Origin: Chlorobaculum limnaeum
GTDB lineage: Bacteria > Bacteroidota > Chlorobiia > Chlorobiales > Chlorobiaceae
Reading direction: 5' to 3'
NCBI RefSeq assembly: GCF_001747405.1
Contig: NZ_CP017305.1
Location: 2,312,001 to 2,376,000 of the forward strand
DNA length: 64,000 nt
Each line of letters starts with the position of its first letter. Within the stretch, counting starts at the first letter, position 1. Shown piece after piece: positions 19,003 through 27,474 of the stretch. Both the position numbers and the translations under genes were made by a program. Under the pieces are notes generated by a model. The model searched no databases and had not been told where the DNA came from. It saw only the letters and a list, made by a program, of their open reading frames with translations.

Positions 19003-19060
19003 GTGGACTTTGTGGGCTTTGTGGGCTTTGTGTTTGTGGACTTTGTGGACGCTGTGGACA
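19003..19060. repeat. GTGGACNNN minisatellite, copy 1
   Basis: Imperfect 9-base units of the form GTGG(A/G)CTTT run 3' of holA: GTGGACTTT, GTGGGCTTT twice, GTGTTT, GTGGACTTT, GTGGACGCT, GTGGACAGA. Two other arrays of the same unit lie at 50385 and 54773. A short run of AATTCATAATTC-like units follows at 19105-19138. Confidence 0.75.
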
Positions 19061-19140
19061 GAATCTGCGACAACCGGGTTTTTGCCCTCGGAGTCCCCCC
19101 TCTTCAATTCATAATTCTTAATTCATCATTCATAATTCTC

Positions 19141-20142
19141 TTACAGCCACCCCTGCTGCTGGTACCACCGCAGCGTTTCCGCAACCCCCTCGGCCAGCGG
19201 CGTGCTGGCCGTGAAGCCGAGGTCGCACTGCGCTTTTTCCGGGCTGCATACCCAGTAGTCCTGCACCAGCTCGTTGGCTTTGTCGCGGTTGATCAGCGCC
19301 GGGCGGCCTGTCAGCTTCGCAACCGTGCCAAGCACCGCGCCCAGCGCGAACACGAGCGGCTTCGGAAGATCGATGCGCATGAGCCGCCCAAAGCCAAGCG
19401 ACGGACGCGCGGCTTCGATCACCTCGTCCCAGGCGTAGCCGCGAGGCGAGGTGATGAAATAGTCCTGACCGGCAGCGGCTTCCGACCGAAGCGCCGACAG
19501 CGTACCTTCGATAAGGTCATCGACGTGGATCATGCTGAAGCGCTGCCGCTTGCCTGAACCCGCCGAGAGCAGATACCCTTTTTTCATCATGGCGAACACC
19601 TCCAGAATGTCGCGATCTCCCGGCCCGTACACCGCCGGCGGCCGGACGATGGTGAGCGGAACGCTTCCCGCATGCCGCCGCGCGACCTCTTCGCCGAGCA
19701 GTTTGCTGCGCCCGTAGGCGCTGACCGGACAAGGCCGGTCGGATTCCCGGACGCCGGGAGAGGACGACGAGGCTGGCCCCAGGGCCGCGAGCGACGAGAC
19801 CAGCAGAAACCGTCGAAGCCCCGGATTGTGCCGTTTCACCGCATCGAGCAGGTTTTCGACCGGCGTCACGTTGCCCGCCAGAAATCCGGCCTCATGGGCC
19901 GCCTTGGTCACTCCGGCAAGATGAATGATCGAGGTAACGCCCGCCACCGCCCTGCCGAGCGCCTCGGTGTCGCCATACGCAGCACGCGCCTCCTCGACCT
20001 CCGCGCCATGACGCGCCGACGAAGCACTGCGGCTTTCAGGCCGAAGCAGCACCCGCACCCGGCTCCCCTGCCCTACGAGAATTTCCACCAGCCGCGAACC
20101 AATAAAGCCGGTAGAACCCGTAACCAGAATCACTTCATCCAT
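19141..20142 (-). CDS. NAD-dependent epimerase/dehydratase (extended SDR), possible ceramide/ketosphinganine reductase
   Basis: Rossmann protein with GSTGFIG near the N-terminus, the strand VSSLAALGP and the catalytic YGRSK. I start it at ATG 20142 (MDEVILVTG, 333 residues), since AAGAGG lies 9 bases upstream; the longer frame to 20223 adds a poor N-terminus. It is divergent from a serine-palmitoyltransferase-like gene. In sphingolipid-making bacteria such SDRs reduce the keto group of the product of that enzyme, so I suggest this role with low certainty. A general sugar epimerase is the alternative. Confidence 0.78.
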   Translation of the reverse strand: MDEVILVTGSTGFIGSRLVEILVGQGSRVRVLLRPESRSASSARHGAEVEEARAAYGDTEALGRAVAGVTSIIHLAGVTKAAHEAGFLAGNVTPVENLLDAVKRHNPGLRRFLLVSSLAALGPASSSSPGVRESDRPCPVSAYGRSKLLGEEVARRHAGSVPLTIVRPPAVYGPGDRDILEVFAMMKKGYLLSAGSGKRQRFSMIHVDDLIEGTLSALRSEAAAGQDYFITSPRGYAWDEVIEAARPSLGFGRLMRIDLPKPLVFALGAVLGTVAKLTGRPALINRDKANELVQDYWVCSPEKAQCDLGFTASTPLAEGVAETLRWYQQQGWL

Positions 20143-20364
20143 AAAAACCATCCTCTTTTTCCCATGACTGCTTTCTTGTGTTGACCGGACATGATGACAG
20201 AAAACCACCTGATGACCAGACAAAAAACACCGGCCTGTTTATCGAAAAAAATGAAATTTTTAATACATTTCCGTTTCATAGCAGAATCCGCTGCAGTGAA
20301 CCGGCATTGCCGGGCACAATATGCGGAAAACTGCAATCATCAATTTCAAGCACTTGGCGAGAAC

Positions 20365-21588
20365 GTGGAAGTAAAACCGCAACCTGTGGAAAAAGCGAAA
20401 GATATATTCAAAAAGTGCGTGGATTTCACTCTTGCCGACGAAATCAAGGCACAGGGAATTTATCCCTTTTTCCGCCCCATAGATGACTCCGAAGGGCCGG
20501 TAGTCACCTTCGAAGGCCGCAAATTCGTAATGGCCGGTTCAAACAACTACCTCGGACTGACCACCGACCCGACCGTCAAGCAGGCCTCGATCGACGCCAT
20601 CAAAAAATACGGCACGAGCTGTTCCGGCTCACGCTACATGACCGGTACAGTCAAGCTTCATATCGAACTCGAAGAGCAGCTCGCAGACTTTTTCGAAAAA
20701 GAGCGCTGCCTTCTTTTCAGCACCGGCTACCAGACTGGCCAAGGCATCATTCCGACCCTCGTGCAGCGTGGCGAATACATCGTGTCCGACCGCGACAATC
20801 ACGCGAGCCTCGTGGCCGCGTCGATCATGGCGATCGGCGGCGGAGCGAACCAGGTGCGCTACCGGCACAACGACATGGCCGACCTGGAGCGCGTGCTTCA
20901 GAAAATCCCTGACGGGGCGGGCAGGCTGATCGTTTCTGACGGCGTTTTTTCGGTCTCCGGCGAAATCGTCGATCTTCCCAAACTGGTGGAGCTGGCCAAA
21001 AAGTACAATGCCCGGATCGTCATCGACGATGCCCACGCCGTTGGCGTCATCGGCAAGGGCGGACGCGGCACCCCCTCTGAATTCGGACTGGTTGAAGAAG
21101 TTGACCTGATCATGGGCACCTTCTCCAAAACTTTCGGCTCGCTCGGAGGCTATGTTGTTGGCGAGCGCTCGGTGATCAACTACATCCAGCACACCGCCTC
21201 TTCGCTCATCTTCAGCGCTTCACCGACTCCGGCCAGCGTGGCGGCGGTACTGGCGACCCTCAAGATCATCAGGGAGCAGCCGCAACTGACCGAACGCCTG
21301 ATCGCCAATACCGATTACGTTCGCCAGGGATTGCTGAAAGCAGGATTCACCCTCATGCCGTCGCGCACGGCTATCGTGACGGTGCTGATTGCCGATCAGA
21401 TGAAGACCCTCTATTTCTGGAAAAAGCTTTTCGATGCCGGCGTCTATGTCAACGCTTTCATTCGCCCTGGCGTCATGCCCGGTCACGAAGCGCTGAGAAC
21501 GAGCTTCATGGCAACCCACGAAAAAGAGCACCTCGACAAGGTCATTACTGAATTTTCCGCCATAGGACGGGAACTCGGTATTATCTAA
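20365..21588 (+). CDS. alpha-oxoamine synthase, serine palmitoyltransferase-like
   Basis: PLP enzyme that condenses an amino acid with an acyl thioester. The PLP lysine lies in [12 protein letters not shown], with [10 protein letters not shown] (PLP-pyridine Asp and His) and SDGVFSVSG before it. The start region [13 protein letters not shown] and [14 protein letters not shown] look like Bacteroidetes serine palmitoyltransferases rather than KBL or BioF. The frame is open from 20191, but GTG 20365 preceded by GGCGAGA gives a normal 407 residues. Its divergent SDR neighbour fits a sphingoid-base pathway; glycine C-acetyltransferase cannot be excluded. Confidence 0.82.
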   Translation: MEVKPQPVEKAKDIFKKCVDFTLADEIKAQGIYPFFRPIDDSEGPVVTFEGRKFVMAGSNNYLGLTTDPTVKQASIDAIKKYGTSCSGSRYMTGTVKLHIELEEQLADFFEKERCLLFSTGYQTGQGIIPTLVQRGEYIVSDRDNHASLVAASIMAIGGGANQVRYRHNDMADLERVLQKIPDGAGRLIVSDGVFSVSGEIVDLPKLVELAKKYNARIVIDDAHAVGVIGKGGRGTPSEFGLVEEVDLIMGTFSKTFGSLGGYVVGERSVINYIQHTASSLIFSASPTPASVAAVLATLKIIREQPQLTERLIANTDYVRQGLLKAGFTLMPSRTAIVTVLIADQMKTLYFWKKLFDAGVYVNAFIRPGVMPGHEALRTSFMATHEKEHLDKVITEFSAIGRELGII

Positions 21589-21620
21589 GCCGTTAAGCGG
21601 TTTTTCGATTTTTATTGTAC

Positions 21621-21652
21621 AAAGCCCTGCGAAACCCGTAGGGCTTTTTTTT
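21621..21652 (+). terminator. terminator after the alpha-oxoamine synthase gene
   Basis: Stem AAAGCCCT/AGGGCTTT followed by a T run, 32 bp after the stop codon. Confidence 0.88.
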
Positions 21653-21886
21653 CTGCAAATTAACCTTCAACATCGTCTGACTCTTTGGAGTTTGCATTAA
21701 TTCACCATAAATTTACAACGTTCTGCACGTCCCGTAACATGATGCGATGATGCGTACGATCAGTTTCACCGATAACTTCCCTTCCGTGCCGATGAGCTCC
21801 GGCGGATCGCAGCAGTCAACCACTGCCCGCTGGAAATCCATGTCTTTGAACGCTCACACAACACCAACAACCCAACACTCACACGT

Positions 21887-24454
21887 ATGAAAAAGCAGCA
21901 GGCAAAGGGTTATGGCATGAAGAGGCTCGCCCTGTCGGTGACTTTTCTCGCTTCGTCGCTGTCTCCACTGACAACCTGGGGCGCGGATGGCGTCCTGAAA
22001 GGTCGCGTCACGGACAAGGCTGACGGTGAAGGCGTCGTCGGCGCGGCGGTATCGATCGCTGGCACCAACATCGCGACCGCCACGGATATCGACGGCAATT
22101 TCGTGCTCAGGAATGTTCCGCCGAAACAGCAGAAAGTCACCGTTTCGAGCATCGGTTACGCTCCGACCACCCAGGTCATCGCCGTCGGCGACGGCCAGAC
22201 CGCCACGCTGAACTTCACCCTCGGCCAAACCACCATCATGGCCTCCGAAGTGGTTGTGGGCGCCGCGCTCTACAAACAGGACAGGCTCGACGTGCCGGTA
22301 ACGGCCAACGTAGTGTCGAAAGAAAAAATCAAGGAACAACCAAATCCGACGCTCGATGCTGTCGTGCAGGACGTTCCCGGTGTGGTCGTCAGCCGCGCAG
22401 GCGGAACATCATCATCGAACTTGCAGATTCGCGGCTCGAACACCTACAATGGCGGAGGTATCGGCACGAGGGTCAATGCCTTTTATGACGGATTCCCCAT
22501 CAACAACCCGGAAAGCGGTGAAATCGTCTGGCAATCGGTCAACATGAATGGAGCCGACAAGGTTGAGGTACTCAAGGGCGCGGCGGCCACTCTTTACGGC
22601 TCAGGCGCTATGGGCGGCGTGGTGAATGTCACGGGGCACATGCCGCAGAAAATGGAGATCAGGGCAGGCAGCAGCATCGGTATTTACGACGACCCGCCAT
22701 CAAGTGACGAAAGCGAATACTACAAAACCGGCACGCCGGTATTCTGGAACACCTATGTCGGCGTGGGCAACAAAAGCGGCAAATGGACTTACGATGTCCT
22801 TTACACGCACAGCGACGACGACGGCTACCGCCAGAACGCCTGGAACTACATGAATGATGTTAAACTGAAAGCCCGCTACGACATCGATTCAAGGCAGTAC
22901 ATCCAGCTCAGCACATTCTACAACTCGACTGTAGGTGGTTATGCGTATCAGTGGCCTTCGAATACCGACGTCAATCTGAATTTTGGCCCTCCGGCATCTT
23001 TTGTCGTCAACCAAACCCCTATAGAAGGCAAGTCTTATGACATCTACAGGACTTATTCGAGTGCCATGTTTGTCCCCTTGGTTTACTCAAATCTCTATGA
23101 TGTTTACACAGATGACATGATCAAGAGACAAAACGCTCTTGTGGGATTAAACTATGTCAACCTCTTGAGCGACAACCTCTCTCTTGATACAAGGTTGTAT
23201 TACACCTATAATGCTACCCGCATCGAGTATAACCGCACAGGTATCGATCAGGTATATCCAACTGGCGGCGGTTACATTACCCCAGTCCATCCGGCTTATG
23301 GGATTATTATTGGTGCCGGGTTAAATCCTAATGCCCCAAATTTCCCAAGCCTTAAGACACCGGGACAGTTCAACGAAACGGATGATAACCGTTACGGTGC
23401 CGGAGTCAAACTCGACTGGCGTGTAAACGATGCTCACCGTATGCTTTTCGGAATCGATGCCAACATTGTCGATACCCGTACTACTCAGGTGGCAGCGGAA
23501 TACCCGGTAAAAGGAGCATTCAATGACATTCAGGAAAAAAACTTTGCCGCATTCCTGCAAGACGAATGGAAACTGAGCAACAAGTTGACTGCCCTGATGT
23601 CATTGCGCTATGACTGGAGCGGCATCAACAAGGATGAAGTAGAGGAAACCCCTGGGGTCTGGAAACCCATCAACAATCCAAGCGTTGACGCCCTGAGCCC
23701 GAGAATCGCACTCAACTACAGGATAAGCGATGACACGGCGCTTCGCGCCTCATGGGGCCAAAGCTTCCGGGCACCTACCCTGTATGAGCGCTTCGTTCGC
23801 GAAGGGGGCATTTTCACCGGCGAAATGAATCCGGACCTCAACAAGGAAACCATGACCGCTTGGGAGGCGGGTTTTTTCAAGCAGTTTAGCGACAAGGTCT
23901 CAATTGATGTGGCTGGGTTCATCAACGATTACGATGACTTGATCCAGTCGATCATTGACTACGACAATAGCACTTTCATGTACCGCAACATTACCAAAGC
24001 GCGTATATGGGGTATCGAGACCAGCCTGAACTACAGGCCGACCACCGACTGGAACATGAGCGTAGGCTACACGTACATGAACGCCAAGAACCGGTCGTAT
24101 GAACTCGGCGAAGATAAAACACTGGACAAAAACCCCGATCCGGAATGGCTGCCTTACCGCCCAGAGCATACCGCATCGGCAAGCGTGACCTGGAAGGCCA
24201 CCAAAAAGCTGACGCTGAACGTCAACGGTCGCTATGTTGGCAAGTACAAAGCCATCAGCTACTACACCAATCCCGAAGGCGAAAACTACCCCGGCGATTT
24301 CGTGGTGTTCAATGCTGGACTTAAGTACCAGTTCAACAAGAACGTCTCCGGCTCACTGGTCTGCAACAACATCAACAACACGCAGTACGAAGAAGCCGAG
24401 TGGTTCCGTGCGCCGAACCGCAGCTTCATCGCCGGTATCGACCTGACCTACTGA
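21887..24454 (+). CDS. TonB-dependent outer-membrane receptor
   Basis: Energised uptake porin, 855 residues. A signal peptide covers ~1-32 (MKRLALSVTFLASSLSPLTTWG; an ATG at 21917 would shorten it by 10). Residues ~36-110 form a carboxypeptidase-regulatory-like domain (LKGRVTDKADGEGVVGAAV, GYAPTTQVI), typical of Bacteroidetes/Chlorobi receptors, then the plug (VQDVPGVVVSRAGGTSSSNLQIRG) and the beta barrel ending in ...FIAGIDLTY. The ligand is not evident: siderophore or cobalamin are common. No binding-protein or ABC genes are adjacent and no riboswitch was recognised. Confidence 0.92.
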   Translation: MKKQQAKGYGMKRLALSVTFLASSLSPLTTWGADGVLKGRVTDKADGEGVVGAAVSIAGTNIATATDIDGNFVLRNVPPKQQKVTVSSIGYAPTTQVIAVGDGQTATLNFTLGQTTIMASEVVVGAALYKQDRLDVPVTANVVSKEKIKEQPNPTLDAVVQDVPGVVVSRAGGTSSSNLQIRGSNTYNGGGIGTRVNAFYDGFPINNPESGEIVWQSVNMNGADKVEVLKGAAATLYGSGAMGGVVNVTGHMPQKMEIRAGSSIGIYDDPPSSDESEYYKTGTPVFWNTYVGVGNKSGKWTYDVLYTHSDDDGYRQNAWNYMNDVKLKARYDIDSRQYIQLSTFYNSTVGGYAYQWPSNTDVNLNFGPPASFVVNQTPIEGKSYDIYRTYSSAMFVPLVYSNLYDVYTDDMIKRQNALVGLNYVNLLSDNLSLDTRLYYTYNATRIEYNRTGIDQVYPTGGGYITPVHPAYGIIIGAGLNPNAPNFPSLKTPGQFNETDDNRYGAGVKLDWRVNDAHRMLFGIDANIVDTRTTQVAAEYPVKGAFNDIQEKNFAAFLQDEWKLSNKLTALMSLRYDWSGINKDEVEETPGVWKPINNPSVDALSPRIALNYRISDDTALRASWGQSFRAPTLYERFVREGGIFTGEMNPDLNKETMTAWEAGFFKQFSDKVSIDVAGFINDYDDLIQSIIDYDNSTFMYRNITKARIWGIETSLNYRPTTDWNMSVGYTYMNAKNRSYELGEDKTLDKNPDPEWLPYRPEHTASASVTWKATKKLTLNVNGRYVGKYKAISYYTNPEGENYPGDFVVFNAGLKYQFNKNVSGSLVCNNINNTQYEEAEWFRAPNRSFIAGIDLTY

Positions 24455-24491
24455 CCGGTCGTCACATCGGATGCCGTCAGCTACGGCTCAC

Positions 24492-24531
24492 ACACGGAAG
24501 GGCTGTCAAATGGCAGCCCTTCCGTGTTTTG
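24492..24531 (+). terminator. terminator after the TonB receptor
   Basis: Perfect 14-bp stem ACACGGAAGGGCTG/CAGCCCTTCCGTGT with an 8-base loop, followed by TTTGCTT. Confidence 0.9.
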
Positions 24532-24603
24532 CTTCCCTTGACCTTCGCGATATATCCAGCCAATAAAACCGTCCTTAAAACCGTTCGGCCTGTACTGATT
24601 TTG

Positions 24604-24632
24604 TTTACTTTAAATTTATTACGCATTATATT
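24604..24632 (+). promoter_or_regulatory. possible sigma70-type promoter now separated from the FkbM gene
   Basis: TTTACT and TATATT separated by 17 bases in an AT-rich stretch, 47-75 bp upstream of the IS left end. Before the IS inserted this would have lain just upstream of the FkbM start codon. Promoter consensus in this phylum is not well tested. Confidence 0.35.
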
Positions 24633-24678
24633 TCCACTGAACACATCACATACACACCTTGCGATTTCAGAGTATTTA

Positions 24679-26301
24679 GGGTTTGCTGAAGAATTCAAGC
24701 CATCGCCCCGCGGCACTCAATCGCCGCTCGGGGAGGTGACCACGCGAACAAATTTCTGATTACATCAAGCTCCAAAAGGAGCCATTCAAACAGGCGCAAA
24801 AAAGGAGCGGCGAGCAGCCTGTCCAAGTTCATCACGAGGAACGTGATCGAGACCACACTCAGACTGCTCTCGGCAAGCCTCGCCATTACCCGGCCCAGCC
24901 CGTATCGGCGCTTCGCCTTACCGAACATGCCTTCGACTGCATTCCGGACTCCTTCGTCTTCCCTGATCTGCCGCCGGCGGGCCCGGTTCTTCTCAACATC
25001 CTTCGGGGGCCGACCGAGCGGCACGCCGCTCAGCCGGATTCCTCGTGCTTTGCACCACATCCGGTTGGCCAGCGTCCGGTAGATCTTGTCGGCATGGACT
25101 GATTCGGGATAGTGCCCGTAGCGCTCGCGATATCGCTCGATATCCCGCACCAGGTCGCAGCCTTCGTTGTAGGCGTTCCAGCTCATCCGTTCCGGCAGGC
25201 TGATGCCGTCGACGACGCTGATGGAGAGCTTCATGCCGAACTCCGTCCTGGCTGCGGCCTTGCCCCGTACGATCGGCCTGACATGGGGCTGGCTGATGCT
25301 GACGATTCGATCGCTGATGCTCTTCCTGTCACTCTTGTACATTTCCTGTTGCTGCCGATACAGCTCATCGATCACCAGCAGGTCGCGATACCGCGCTGTC
25401 GAGAGGACGGTCAGCGGAACCGAGGCGGACAAGCCGCCGATGTACTGCAGGTTCCTCCTGAGATAACTCAACTGCTTGCGTAGGCCTTTGCGGAGGGCCT
25501 TTCTCGACAGGCTCTTCTTCATGCCGACAGCAAGGAAATCCTTCCTTGCCGTCCGGCGGGACATCCTGGGTTTTGCGACGCCTTCCGGGTGCATGGCACA
25601 GAGATCGTCGATGATCCGTTCGGTCTTCTCGCGGGCATCGTTCAAGAGTCCGATATCCGTCGGATAGGCGATGTCTGCCGGAGCACAGGTGGCATCAACG
25701 ATGAGTTTGCCCTTGTTGCCGGAACCTCCGTCTCCGTCGTCATTCTGGTTCCTTTCCTCAGCCTTCCTGCGCTCTTCAGCCAGATGGCGTTGCAGGAGTT
25801 CCTCCTGCAACGCGGCCAGATCGGTATGCTTCAGCCGCTTCCGAAAGTGGGTCAGCATCGAGGCATCGAAGGGCGCTGCATGCTGGTACGTTTCAAGACC
25901 GATAAAGAACTGGAGATACGGGTTCTCCTTGATCTGTTCGACCGTCTCGATATCCGAAAGGCCGAGCTTCTCCTTGATAATCAAGGACCCCAGCGCCATG
26001 CGAACCGTCAGTGCAGGAGCGCCCCGTTTCGACATGAAGTTTTTGGCATACTTCGTCTCGGCGACGTGCCAGGGAATTACGTCGGCGAGCTTCACCCACC
26101 GGTTTTCCGGATCGAGTTTACCACCAAACGGCAGATGGAAATTTTCGAACGTGAGCTGCTGAAACTTCGGCTGGTACATGAATCGGCGGTATCGAGGTGC
26201 AAGGTTTTTGGGGCTTTTTCAGGCTTTTCCTTGCATTCAAGATACAAAAATACCGCTTAATTCATTACCATAAAACAATTTAACCATTATTCAGCAGACC
26301 C
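24679..26301 (-). mobile_element. IS element of the IS5/IS1182-like DDE group, 1623 bp
   Basis: Bounded by terminal inverted repeats GGGTTTGCTGAA (24679-24690) and its near-complement at 26290-26301 (GGGTCTGCTGAA when reversed, 11 of 12 matching; GAAT/TAAT continue). A 6-bp direct repeat TATTTA flanks both sides exactly (24673-24678 and 26302-26307), the expected target duplication. One transposase gene fills most of it. The perfect target duplication and intact gene point to a recent insertion. Confidence 0.92.
24695..26179 (-). CDS. transposase, IS4/IS5-type DDE
   Basis: 494 residues, intact. The N-terminal DUF772-like region (LTVRMALGSLIIKEKLGLSD, DASMLTHFRKRL) is followed by a charged linker rich in E, N, D and G (residues ~150-170), then the first catalytic Asp in IVDATCAPADIAYPTD, a middle region with VHADKIYR, and the C-terminal Glu region AVEGMFGKAKRRYGLGR. 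The stop lies 16 bp from the left inverted repeat. It reads away from the FkbM gene. Confidence 0.92.
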   Translation of the reverse strand: MYQPKFQQLTFENFHLPFGGKLDPENRWVKLADVIPWHVAETKYAKNFMSKRGAPALTVRMALGSLIIKEKLGLSDIETVEQIKENPYLQFFIGLETYQHAAPFDASMLTHFRKRLKHTDLAALQEELLQRHLAEERRKAEERNQNDDGDGGSGNKGKLIVDATCAPADIAYPTDIGLLNDAREKTERIIDDLCAMHPEGVAKPRMSRRTARKDFLAVGMKKSLSRKALRKGLRKQLSYLRRNLQYIGGLSASVPLTVLSTARYRDLLVIDELYRQQQEMYKSDRKSISDRIVSISQPHVRPIVRGKAAARTEFGMKLSISVVDGISLPERMSWNAYNEGCDLVRDIERYRERYGHYPESVHADKIYRTLANRMWCKARGIRLSGVPLGRPPKDVEKNRARRRQIREDEGVRNAVEGMFGKAKRRYGLGRVMARLAESSLSVVSITFLVMNLDRLLAAPFLRLFEWLLLELDVIRNLFAWSPPRAAIECRGAMA

Positions 26302-26306
26302 TATTT

Positions 26307-27068
26307 ATGCGATTCTTCACAAAATCAAAAATTCTGTTCCGGCAGATGATCGGGCGCGAGCTTAAAGCTGGCGTGGAATTGTATTGCAAAACCTTCCATG
26401 CCGGAGGCTGGGTCTTTTCGCCTATCGGCATCGACAGCTCAAGCGTCGTTTTCTCGCTTGGCGTTGCCGATAACATCAAATTCGACAAAAGCATGATCGA
26501 CAGCTTCGGCTGTCATGTTCATGCTTTCGATCCGACACCCGCCTGGGTTGACTGGATAGCCGCGCAACAAACGCCACCGGAATTCCATTTTTACCCCTAC
26601 GCCATTGGCGACAAGGATGGCACCCTGCCCCTGTACCCCCGCGTGAATCGAAAAGGAAAACCGGTGCCCGGCATGTTGACCATGATTGACGAATGGAAGG
26701 GCGCGTATGAGGCCATAGAGGCACCCGTCAGAAGAATCTCCACGATCATGTCGGAAATCGGCGTCGATCACATCGATATTCTCAAGATGAATATCGAGGC
26801 TGCCGAGTACGAGGTGATCGATGACGTGCTGAACTCCGGCGTTCCGGTCTATCAGTTACTCGTCGAGTTCCATCACCGGTTCAAAACCGTCCCTTTGGAA
26901 AAAACGAAGGAGATACTTCAAAAACTCTTTTTCGCAGGGTACCGCATTTTCTACATATCGGAAAAGCTCTACGAGTTCTCCTTCATCCACGAACAGACCT
27001 ATCACCAGCGCGTCAATGACAGCATCAACAGCCTGACGCCCAAATCCCGCGCGGCCCGGAGCGACTGA
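26307..27068 (+). CDS. FkbM family methyltransferase
   Basis: SAM-dependent methyltransferase of unknown acceptor, often a sugar or polyketide hydroxyl. The Methyltransf_21 pattern is visible: GCHVHAFDPTPAWVDW for the SAM strand, YAIGDKDGTL, and the hallmark HIDILKMNIEAAEYEVI. Length 253 residues. The A of the ATG is the last base of the right target duplication, so the IS has cut off whatever lay upstream; no ribosome site is seen. Expression may be lost or now depend on the IS end. Confidence 0.82.
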   Translation: MRFFTKSKILFRQMIGRELKAGVELYCKTFHAGGWVFSPIGIDSSSVVFSLGVADNIKFDKSMIDSFGCHVHAFDPTPAWVDWIAAQQTPPEFHFYPYAIGDKDGTLPLYPRVNRKGKPVPGMLTMIDEWKGAYEAIEAPVRRISTIMSEIGVDHIDILKMNIEAAEYEVIDDVLNSGVPVYQLLVEFHHRFKTVPLEKTKEILQKLFFAGYRIFYISEKLYEFSFIHEQTYHQRVNDSINSLTPKSRAARSD

Positions 27069-27474
27069 TCTCCGCATTTTCAGGCCGCTTCACCGACCGG
27101 ACAAGGCGAAACAACCACCGTCATCCGGCTTGACTCATGCCTGACGCAGGCCCGGCGCATTTTTTCCCGCCAACACCCAACTCCGGAATCATCCCCGCCA
27201 TGCTGTTTGTCTGTTACGGCGCAAAAACCCTGAACTGAACCGTACATCATCCTTAACTCGTTTCATTCAGCAATCATCCGGGAACGATCCACGGTCGGTT
27301 GTCATTATCAGGGGGAGTGTCGGCATGGTTCGCGGCTGCTATGGATCGAGCATGCCGGTTCGCCTGCCGAGTCAGGCAAATGCCCCGAACGTGTTTTTAG
27401 CCTGTTATATCAAAGCGGGATTTATTACATTACGTAGCCTGAAAAACCTCAATCAAAGCACATCTCAGTTATTT
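27069..27474. other. 406-bp region upstream of bchS
   Basis: No supported gene. An in-frame extension of bchS to 27325 is open but unlike any BchH N-terminus. The region should hold the bchS promoter; I see no clear ribosome site before ATG 27475 and no recognised riboswitch. Confidence 0.4.

Noticed and set aside
21660-21886. Cobalamin riboswitch before the TonB receptor
   Set aside because: A CCACTG string and some GC hairpins occur, but the B12 box and the ordered core elements are not there.
27325-27474. N-terminal extension of bchS by 50 codons
   Set aside because: The extra residues do not resemble any chelatase N-terminus; ATG 27475 gives the usual MGDKIRIAAV-type start.
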